Below are positions 5,576 to 11,187 of a stretch of 11,187 nt of DNA, piece after piece. The position numbers and the translations under genes were made by a program. The notes below the pieces were generated by a model. It did not search any database and had not been told where the DNA came from. It worked only from the letters and a program-made list of their open reading frames with translations. Source of the DNA: Spirochaetales bacterium. Lineage in GTDB: Bacteria; Spirochaetota; Spirochaetia; Treponematales; UBA12059. Each line of letters starts with the position of its first letter. Position 1 is the stretch's first letter. The DNA is taken from positions 1 through 11,187 of the forward strand of contig SPCK01000034.1 in the NCBI GenBank assembly GCA_004525355.1, in the 5' to 3' direction.

Positions 5576-7492
5576 ATGGCCCGGAAGATTGACGAATGGA
5601 ACGCAAACAAGCCCAAGAAGACACCGGGCAAAGGTCCATTGCCTCCCATGAACAACTGGCGTTTTTCCCTGGGCTACGTGTTCGTCACCGTTATTGCGAT
5701 CAGTGTCTTCAATTGGTTCGTCGTGTCCTCGGACAGTTCCGTGGTGCCATACAGCCGCTTCAAGCAGATGGTGGTCTCGGGCGAGATCGTCCGTATCGAT
5801 ATGGATACCAATTATTATACCGGCTATCCCCAGGCACAATCGGACTCGAGCGGTACAAGTTCGCGCTTCGTAGATTCCCAGGAATCCAAAAAGGTGTACA
5901 AAACCGTACCGATCTATGATCCCGAGTTTACCAGGCTGCTGGACGAAAATAATGTAATCTATTCCGCAGTTCCCCGGGAGGGTAACGCGGTAATTGGGTT
6001 CGTACTCAACTGGGTACTGCCGGTTGGCTTGATGTTCCTGCTCTGGCGAGTACTGCAGAAACGCATGAGCGGGCTGGGTTCAAACGTGCTCTCCGTGGGC
6101 CAGAACAAGGCGACCATCGTCGCGGAAGGCGACGTGCAGACCCGATTCATCGACGTGGCGGGAGTAGACGAAGCCAAGGACGAACTGATCGAGGTAGTCG
6201 ACTTCCTCAAGAATCCCAAGAAGTACACGGACATCGGCGGCAAGATTCCCAAGGGCGTCCTGCTCGTCGGTCCCCCCGGCACGGGCAAGACGCTCCTGGC
6301 AAGGGCCGTTGCGGGAGAAGCCGGAGTGCCGTTCTTCAGAATGAGCGGCGCCGACTTCGTGGAGATGTTCGTAGGCGTGGGCGCTGCCAGGGTCCGCGAC
6401 CTGTTCAAGCAGGCACGCGAGAAGGCGCCGTGCATCATTTTCATAGATGAGTTGGACGCCATCGGCAAGAGCCGCGCCTCCGGCATGTTTGGTGGCAACG
6501 ACGAACGCGAGCAGACCCTCAACCAGCTCCTGGTGGAGATGGACGGCTTCGACGCGACCAGCGGCCTCATCATCCTGGCTGCAACCAACCGGCCCGACGT
6601 CCTTGATCCGGCGCTCCTGCGCCCCGGCCGCTTCGATCGCCAGGTGGCCGTCGACCGCCCGGATCTCATCGGCCGTGTGGCCATATTGTCCATCCACTCA
6701 AAGGGCGTCAAGCTGGATACTACCGTGGACATAAAGAAGATAGCCCGTTCGACCCCCGGCTTCGTGGGCGCGGACTTGGCCAACGTCGTAAACGAGGCTG
6801 CCCTGTTGGCAGTCCGGGCCGGACGCAAGCGGGTTCACCAAGTCGATTTCGAGAAGGCCATCGAGAAGATAATGACGGGCCTGGAGAAGAAAAGCCGCGT
6901 CATGAACCCGGAGGAACGCAAGGTGATCGCCTACCACGAAGCCGGTCACGCTGTCGTCGCCGCCTTCACGCCGGACTCGGATCCGGTGCAGAAAGTGACC
7001 ATCGTGCCTCGAGGTTTCGGCGCACTCGGCTTTACACTCCAGGTTCCCCTCGAGGACCGCTACATTGTCACGGAAGGGAAACTTCTGGGCGAGATCGACG
7101 TTTTACTCGGTGGACGCGCGGCCGAGGATATCGTGTTCGGCCGCATATCCACTGGCGCGGCGAACGATATCACCCGGGCGACGGACATCGCCAAGCGCAT
7201 GATAACCGACTACGGCATGTCGGAGCGTTTCAGGAATGTAGCCCTGACAAAGCGCAGCGCCGGCATCATGGGGCCGTCCGCTGAACCGGTCATGTCCCGT
7301 GAATACGGCGAAGAAACCCAGCGCTACATCGACGAAAGCCTGGCCACGGCCATCGCCGACCGATACGGGAGAGCCCGTTCCATATTGGAAGAAAAGCGGG
7401 AAATACTGAACCGCGTCGCCGAGGAACTCCTGGAGAAAGAAACCATAGACGAAGCCAAGTTCAAGGAGCTGGTCGCGCAACCATTGGTCTGA
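5576..7492 (+). CDS. ftsH: ATP-dependent zinc metalloprotease FtsH
   Basis: A 638-aa membrane-bound AAA+ protease that extracts and degrades membrane proteins and regulatory proteins as a hexamer. Order: a basic cytosolic extension of about 28 residues, longer than in many homologues; TM1 (about 29-50); a periplasmic domain (51-137); TM2 (about 138-160); the AAA domain; and the M41 peptidase. Visible motifs are Walker A GPPGTGKT (232-239), the pore loop FVG (265-267), Walker B IIFIDELD (287-294), the second region of homology with arginine fingers R349 and R352, the zinc-binding HEAGH (454-458) and the third zinc ligand D531 in TGAAND. All catalytic residues are intact. The C-terminal tail beyond the protease domain is short. 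The start rests on a GGAGG ribosome-binding site. It is divergent from groES, making a small proteostasis pair, and it is not in an operon with hpt/tilS as in many Firmicutes. Confidence 0.98.
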   Translation: MARKIDEWNANKPKKTPGKGPLPPMNNWRFSLGYVFVTVIAISVFNWFVVSSDSSVVPYSRFKQMVVSGEIVRIDMDTNYYTGYPQAQSDSSGTSSRFVDSQESKKVYKTVPIYDPEFTRLLDENNVIYSAVPREGNAVIGFVLNWVLPVGLMFLLWRVLQKRMSGLGSNVLSVGQNKATIVAEGDVQTRFIDVAGVDEAKDELIEVVDFLKNPKKYTDIGGKIPKGVLLVGPPGTGKTLLARAVAGEAGVPFFRMSGADFVEMFVGVGAARVRDLFKQAREKAPCIIFIDELDAIGKSRASGMFGGNDEREQTLNQLLVEMDGFDATSGLIILAATNRPDVLDPALLRPGRFDRQVAVDRPDLIGRVAILSIHSKGVKLDTTVDIKKIARSTPGFVGADLANVVNEAALLAVRAGRKRVHQVDFEKAIEKIMTGLEKKSRVMNPEERKVIAYHEAGHAVVAAFTPDSDPVQKVTIVPRGFGALGFTLQVPLEDRYIVTEGKLLGEIDVLLGGRAAEDIVFGRISTGAANDITRATDIAKRMITDYGMSERFRNVALTKRSAGIMGPSAEPVMSREYGEETQRYIDESLATAIADRYGRARSILEEKREILNRVAEELLEKETIDEAKFKELVAQPLV

Positions 7493-7528
7493 TTGTTCAG
7501 CAACCGATACGGATACATCGCATCTAAC

Positions 7529-7565
7529 AGAGCGGCGCCCCGGACACCATGTCGGACGCCGCTCT
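7529..7565 (+). terminator. Stable hairpin after ftsH, possible terminator without U-tract
   Basis: AGAGCGGCG (7529-7537) pairs perfectly with CGCCGCTCT (7557-7565); an inner GACA/TGTC (7543-7546, 7550-7553) can extend the stem. It begins 36 nt after the ftsH stop. The following bases (CGTCGTTG) are not a T-run, so it may protect the mRNA 3' end or act with Rho rather than terminate by itself. Confidence 0.55.
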
Positions 7566-7588
7566 CGTCGTTGAATACCCACGACGTA

Positions 7589-7620
7589 TTGACACGGTTT
7601 GTCACATAGGTCATTATACT
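7589..7620 (+). promoter_or_regulatory. Probable promoter of the fab operon
   Basis: A perfect TTGACA (7589-7594) is followed by CATTAT (7612-7617, 17-nt spacer) or the better TATACT (7615-7620, but a 20-nt spacer). Transcription would start near 7625, leaving about 35 nt of leader including AAGGAGG. Inverted TGACA/TGTCA half-sites overlap this region. Confidence 0.6.
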
Positions 7621-7648
7621 GAATGTGACATTTCAGGCTTTAATGTCA
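7590..7648. promoter_or_regulatory. Candidate operator: inverted TGACA/TGTCA half-sites over the fabH promoter
   Basis: Four half-sites occur in 59 bp: TGACA 7590-7594, TGTCA 7600-7604, TGACA 7626-7630 and TGTCA 7644-7648. The middle pair extends to a perfect 8-bp inverted repeat, TGTCACAT (7600-7607) and ATGTGACA (7623-7630), enclosing the -10 region. A repressor bound here would block RNA polymerase. It does not match the FapR, FabT or FadR consensus sites I know. Confidence 0.4.
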
Positions 7649-7659
7649 AGGAGGCGAAA

Positions 7660-8646
7660 ATGTCGGTCGTCATACTGAGTACCGGATCGTATGTACCCTC
7701 GATGCGCGTTACAAATGAAGAACTTGCCAAGCGAGTCGACACCACGGACGAGTGGATCCGTTCCCATTCGGGCATCGGCTCCCGCCATTTTGCCGCTGAT
7801 GGCCAAATGACCAGTGACCTGGCTGTTGACGCCAGCAGAAAAGCCTTGGAAAAAGCGGGCGTTGCGCCTGAAGATTTGGACCTTATCGTCCTTTCCACCG
7901 CAACCCCGGATTATTTCGGCTTCCCTTCAACCGCTTGCATTGTACAGGACAAGCTTGGCGCAACCAACGCAGCGGCTTTGGATATAAACGCTGGCTGTAC
8001 CGGTTTCATTTACGCATTGGATGTAGCAAACTCAATGCTCCAGCGAGAAGGACGCAAGCGCGCCTTGGTCATCGGGGCAGAGACCCTGTCCAGGATCGTG
8101 GATTGGGAAGAGCGATCCACCTGCGTACTGTTCGGCGACGGAGCGGGCGTAGTCGTGCTCGAGCGGGACGATTCGGAAAGCACGCGAGGTATCCTGCATT
8201 CGTGGCTCAGAGCCCGGGGCTCGGGCGCGGACGCCTTGTACCTCCGCCAAGCCAAGCGGGATAGCGCCTTTACCCGGGATGGCGACTATAGCCGGCCTGT
8301 CAAGATCGAGATGGACGGTAAGGCTGTCTACATATTCGCAGTCAAGGCTATTACGGACGTAATGGAAAACTTACTTGCACAATCCGGTCTTAACATTCAT
8401 GATTTCCGGTGGGTCGTACCGCACCAGGCCAATGCCCGTATCGTGCAGGCGGCGGCAAAGCGTTTCGGTCTGGCTGATGATCGCTTTTATATGAATATCG
8501 AGGAATTCGCCAACACATCGACCGCGTCGGTTCCCCTCGCGATGGACGAGATGGTAAGCAAGGGACTTCTTGAAAAGGGCGATCTGGTCATGACGATGGG
8601 TTTTGGTGCTGGGCTGACCTATGGCGGCAATATTATCCGCTGGTAA
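7660..8646 (+). CDS. fabH: 3-oxoacyl-ACP synthase III (KAS III)
   Basis: A 328-aa cytosolic condensing enzyme that joins an acyl-CoA primer, usually acetyl-CoA, with malonyl-ACP to start fatty acid synthesis. The thiolase-fold catalytic triad is intact: Cys113 in NAGCTGF, His255 in VPHQAN and Asn285 in FANTSTAS, nearly matching C112/H244/N274 of E. coli FabH. The usual GNTS reads ANTS here, a mild change beside the active-site Asn. The typical N-terminal motif TTDEWIRSHSGI (residues 28-39) is present. The start is fixed by AAGGAGG five bases before the ATG; an in-frame ATG at 7549 would run through the post-ftsH hairpin and the promoter. It is the first gene of the fab operon and is followed after 39 nt by fabF. 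Confidence 0.96.
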   Translation: MSVVILSTGSYVPSMRVTNEELAKRVDTTDEWIRSHSGIGSRHFAADGQMTSDLAVDASRKALEKAGVAPEDLDLIVLSTATPDYFGFPSTACIVQDKLGATNAAALDINAGCTGFIYALDVANSMLQREGRKRALVIGAETLSRIVDWEERSTCVLFGDGAGVVVLERDDSESTRGILHSWLRARGSGADALYLRQAKRDSAFTRDGDYSRPVKIEMDGKAVYIFAVKAITDVMENLLAQSGLNIHDFRWVVPHQANARIVQAAAKRFGLADDRFYMNIEEFANTSTASVPLAMDEMVSKGLLEKGDLVMTMGFGAGLTYGGNIIRW

Positions 8647-8685
8647 ACCCCGCGGATCCGCTGATAGCGACAAGGGAGGATATAC

Positions 8686-9924
8686 ATGAAAAACAAGGTA
8701 GTCATCACCGGCATGGGCGTCGTGTCGCCCCTGGGCAACGACCTGGAAACATTCTGGGCAGCCATCAAGGCCGGAAAGAGCGGTCTGGGACCCATCACCA
8801 ATTTCGACTCGTCGAGATTGGACACCAAGGTGGCCGCAGAAGTCAAAAACTTTGATTCTTCCCTGTACATGGACCGAAAAGAAGCTCGCAAGATGGCCCG
8901 CTTCTCGCAGTTCGCGGTCGCGGCCGCGGTTCAGGCGTGGAGGGACGCCGGTCTTGAAGGCGGTGAAGTACCTGCAAAGACCGCGATCCTGCTGGGCAAC
9001 GGCATAGGCGGTCTGGAGATATTTGAAGAAAGCCACAAGAAACTCATGGAATCCGGTCCGACCAGGATGCTGCCCATGACCGTACCACTGATGATCATGA
9101 ATGAAGCGGCCGCCAACATCAGCATGCGCCTGGGCGTCCACGGCCCCGCATTGACCCTGGCGACGGCATGCTCGTCCGGTACCGACGCAATCGGCATGGG
9201 CCTGGACATGATTCGCTCAGGCCGCGCGGAGGTCGTCATCACCGGCGGGACCGAAGGCGCCATAACCGAGTTCGCCATGGGCGCCTTCGGTATGCTCAAG
9301 GCGCTGTCCACCGCCTATAACGATAATCCCACCAAGGCCAGTCGGCCTTTTGACAAGGACAGGGATGGATTCGTGCTCGGCGAGGGTGCCGGCGTGATGA
9401 TCATAGAAACCGAAGAACACGCCAAGGCGCGTGGCGCACGTATCCATGCCGAGCTGGCCGGGTACGGTTCCTCCTGCGACGCATATCACCTGACGGCCCC
9501 CGATCCCGAAGGAACGGGCGGAGCCGCTGCTATCAGCCAGGCCATCGTGGATGCCGGCCTCAAGCCTGAAGACATAGCGTATTATAATGCCCACGGAACC
9601 AGCACCCAGATGAACGACCCCATCGAAACCCTGATGGTAAAGAAAGCATTTGGCGATCACTCGAGGAAGATCCGTATTTCCTCAACCAAAAGCATGACCG
9701 GTCACATGATCGCGGCCGCAGGCGCCGTTGAGGCCATTATCTGCGTTCTTGCTATCAAGGATAGTTTCTTTCCCGCGACCATCAACCTGGATGAGCCTGA
9801 TCCTGCCTGCGACCTCGATTACGTACCCAACAAGGGAGCACCCGGCAGGATCGACGCAGCCGCAAGCACATCGCTTGGTTTCGGCGGGCATAACGGCTGT
9901 GTGGTCCTGAGGAAATATACATGA
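8686..9924 (+). CDS. fabF: 3-oxoacyl-ACP synthase II (KAS II)
   Basis: A 412-aa cytosolic elongating condensing enzyme using malonyl-ACP to add two carbons to acyl-ACP. The length matches E. coli FabF (413). The start motif VVITGMGVVSPLGND is typical. The Cys-His-His triad is Cys162 (ATACSSG), His303 (NAHGTST) and His340 (KSMTGH), with the conserved Lys335, and the C-terminal GFGGHNG loop is intact. GGGAGGA five bases before the ATG supports the start. A 10-bp palindrome GCGGATCCGC (8652-8661) lies in the short gap after fabH, but no separate promoter is evident. No acpP precedes it, unlike in many bacteria. The stop overlaps the next start as ATGA, indicating translational coupling. Confidence 0.97.
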   Translation: MKNKVVITGMGVVSPLGNDLETFWAAIKAGKSGLGPITNFDSSRLDTKVAAEVKNFDSSLYMDRKEARKMARFSQFAVAAAVQAWRDAGLEGGEVPAKTAILLGNGIGGLEIFEESHKKLMESGPTRMLPMTVPLMIMNEAAANISMRLGVHGPALTLATACSSGTDAIGMGLDMIRSGRAEVVITGGTEGAITEFAMGAFGMLKALSTAYNDNPTKASRPFDKDRDGFVLGEGAGVMIIETEEHAKARGARIHAELAGYGSSCDAYHLTAPDPEGTGGAAAISQAIVDAGLKPEDIAYYNAHGTSTQMNDPIETLMVKKAFGDHSRKIRISSTKSMTGHMIAAAGAVEAIICVLAIKDSFFPATINLDEPDPACDLDYVPNKGAPGRIDAAASTSLGFGGHNGCVVLRKYT

Positions 9925-10355
9925 TAGCGGGTAGGCAGGAAATTGAAGGTTTTCTTCCTCATCGGGACCCTTTCCTTTTCCTCGATGAGGTCGAAGTCAT
10001 CGATGCGCACAATATCGTGGGGCGCAAACTCTGGACCGGAAAGGAATGCTTTTTCCCCGGTCACTTTCCCCACTACCCCGTCGTCCCCGGTGTCATCCTG
10101 ATCGAGACCATGGCAGAAGCCGGTGGTGTCGGCGTGAAGCTTCAGGGTATCAGCGCGGCCGGAACCTTTTTCCTTGCTGCGGTCAACAACGTCAAATTCC
10201 GACGCCAGGTACGGCCTGGCGATCATTTCGAGATGAAGATACATAATCTGAGAGCCAGCCCCAGGCTTATCAAGCAGAAGGGCGTCGGCTACGTGAACGG
10301 AGAAATAGTGATCGAGGCTGATTGGCTCTGCATCGTCGGGGAGGAGATCCTTTGA
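9921..10355 (+). CDS. fabZ: (3R)-hydroxyacyl-ACP dehydratase, FabZ type
   Basis: A 144-aa hot-dog-fold enzyme that removes water from 3-hydroxyacyl-ACP to give trans-2-enoyl-ACP. The family opening FLPHRDPFLFLDEV (residues 11-24) and the active site GHFPHYPVVPGVILIE are clear, with catalytic His48 and Glu62 at the 14-residue spacing of FabZ. The segment after Glu62 reads TMAEAGG, where FabZ usually has A-x-AQ, a modest departure. The central strand NNVKFRRQVRPGD (about 90-102) corresponds to the FabZ FxxPVxPGD element. Its ATG overlaps the fabF stop by 4 nt, and its own stop overlaps the fabV TTG. The context next to FabF and FabV supports the dehydratase role. Specificity for chain length cannot be read from sequence. 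Confidence 0.9.
   Translation: MIAGRQEIEGFLPHRDPFLFLDEVEVIDAHNIVGRKLWTGKECFFPGHFPHYPVVPGVILIETMAEAGGVGVKLQGISAAGTFFLAAVNNVKFRRQVRPGDHFEMKIHNLRASPRLIKQKGVGYVNGEIVIEADWLCIVGEEIL
10338..10346 (+). promoter_or_regulatory. Shine-Dalgarno fixing the TTG start of fabV
   Basis: GGGGAGGAG ends 5 nt before the TTG at 10352. It lies inside the last codons of fabZ and supports coupled translation from the non-ATG start. Confidence 0.75.
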
Positions 10356-11187
10356 TAGTCAAACCCATGGTCAGGAACAATATCTGCCTGAACGCGCACC
10401 CCACAGGTTGCGAGGCCTTGGTCAACGACTGGATAGAGCGGACCGTGGCGTCGCGAGGCTCCATCGTCGAAGCAGCCTTGGCAAGTGGCAAGCCGCTCCC
10501 CAAGGCCGTTCTTGTCCTGGGTTGCTCCACCGGATATGGCCTGGCAACCCGCATAGGCGCGGCTTTCGCGTGCGGCGCCAGCACGATCGGTGTATCGTTC
10601 GAGCGCGAGCCCAACGACAAGAAACCCGCCAGCGCCGGATGGTACGACAACCGGGCTTTTGACAGGGCAGCAAAGGCTTCCGGGCTTTATTCGGTTACGT
10701 ATAACCTGGACGCGTTTTCCGACCTGACTCGAGCGGAGGTCATACGCCGCGCCAGGCTGGACGGGCTGCAGTTTGACCAGGTGATCTACTCCCTGGCCAG
10801 CCCCGTGCGAGTCGATCCAAAGACCGGCGTCATGCACAAGTCGACTCTCAAGCCTCTCGGCACGTCCTTCAGCGGAACGACCGTCGACGCCTTTACCGGC
10901 GTCATGAGCGAAGTAAGCGTCAAGCCGGCGAGCGAGGATGAGGCGGCCGAGACCGTCAAGGTAATGGGCGGCGAAGACTGGGAGCTGTGGATACGGGCCC
11001 TGGCCGACGCTGACGTCCTGGCCCGCGGTTGCGTCACCATGGCGTACTCCTACATGGGCCCCGAGCATTCCTGGCCCGTATACCGTTATGGCACCATCGG
11101 CCGGGCGAAAGAACACCTGGAGCGCACGGCGCCGATCCTGACCGGCGTACTCAAGGACCTGGGCGGCAAGGCCTTCGTATCGATCAA
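10352..11187 (+). CDS. fabV: Trans-2-enoyl-ACP/CoA reductase FabV (3' end outside window)
   Basis: The first 278 residues of a protein usually about 400 aa long. FabV reduces trans-2-enoyl thioesters with NADH, the last step of each fatty acid elongation round; Treponema TER belongs to the same family. The start codon is TTG, overlapping the fabZ stop as TTGA, and it yields the family N-terminus MIVKPMVRNNICLNAHPTGC. A later ATG at 10367 would remove conserved residues. The NADH-binding loop LGCSTGYGLA (56-65) is present, and Glu84 follows the second strand in VSFERE, as in NADH-preferring members. The catalytic pair is Tyr244-x8-Lys253 in YRYGTIGRAK, the spacing that separates FabV from classical FabI (Y-x6-K). 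The KVMGGEDWELW segment is strongly conserved. The C-terminal third, including the TQASSAIP loop, lies beyond the window. Confidence 0.96.
   Translation, partial: MIVKPMVRNNICLNAHPTGCEALVNDWIERTVASRGSIVEAALASGKPLPKAVLVLGCSTGYGLATRIGAAFACGASTIGVSFEREPNDKKPASAGWYDNRAFDRAAKASGLYSVTYNLDAFSDLTRAEVIRRARLDGLQFDQVIYSLASPVRVDPKTGVMHKSTLKPLGTSFSGTTVDAFTGVMSEVSVKPASEDEAAETVKVMGGEDWELWIRALADADVLARGCVTMAYSYMGPEHSWPVYRYGTIGRAKEHLERTAPILTGVLKDLGGKAFVSI

Noticed and set aside
5959..6828. 289-codon open frame antisense to ftsH
   Set aside because: It lies wholly within ftsH, has low-complexity Ser/Pro/Arg composition, and is the expected shadow of GC-rich coding sequence.
8371..9141. 256-codon open frame antisense across fabH and fabF
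   Set aside because: It crosses two well-supported genes with intact catalytic residues and shows no family features.
10289..11116. 275-codon open frame antisense to fabV
   Set aside because: The fabV frame has full family motifs; the antisense frame has no recognisable domain.

Overview
This looks like an ordinary chromosomal segment of a GC-rich bacterium, most likely a spirochaete of the Treponema/Spirochaeta kind. That guess rests on a FabV-type enoyl reductase (the Treponema denticola TER family), a short groES with no groEL beside it, an orphan PtsN-like EIIA protein, and a tRNA without an encoded CCA. It is inference from gene content; no marker gene such as 16S is present. I see no mobile element, CRISPR array or prophage.

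Left part (1-1608): a membrane protein with a duplicated two-helix 2TM domain and a long coiled-coil tail. It is followed directly by tRNA-Arg(CCT), whose -35 box overlaps the upstream stop codon, and by a strong bidirectional terminator.

Transport part (1609-4980): a MATE-family exporter on the minus strand is divergent from an unusual DAACS/SDF-family symporter on the plus strand, followed by a PtsN-like EIIA protein. None of the three has a convincing Shine-Dalgarno sequence. Each has a -10 hexamer ending exactly 6 nt before its ATG, and two also have a near-consensus -35 at a 17-nt spacing. They are therefore strong candidates for leaderless mRNAs. This is the most striking pattern in the window.

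Proteostasis part (5031-7492): groES (minus) and ftsH (plus) are divergent across about 280 bp. Both have classical Shine-Dalgarno sequences. GroES has a shortened roof loop, and no CIRCE operator was seen.

Fatty-acid part (7660-11187): fabH, fabF, a fabZ-type dehydratase and fabV (cut by the window edge) form one tight operon with 4-nt ATGA/TTGA junctions at the last two joints. The enzymes cover initiation, elongation condensation, dehydration and enoyl reduction. The ketoreductase (fabG), malonyl transferase (fabD) and acpP are not in the window. The fabH promoter is surrounded by inverted TGACA/TGTCA half-sites that may be an operator.
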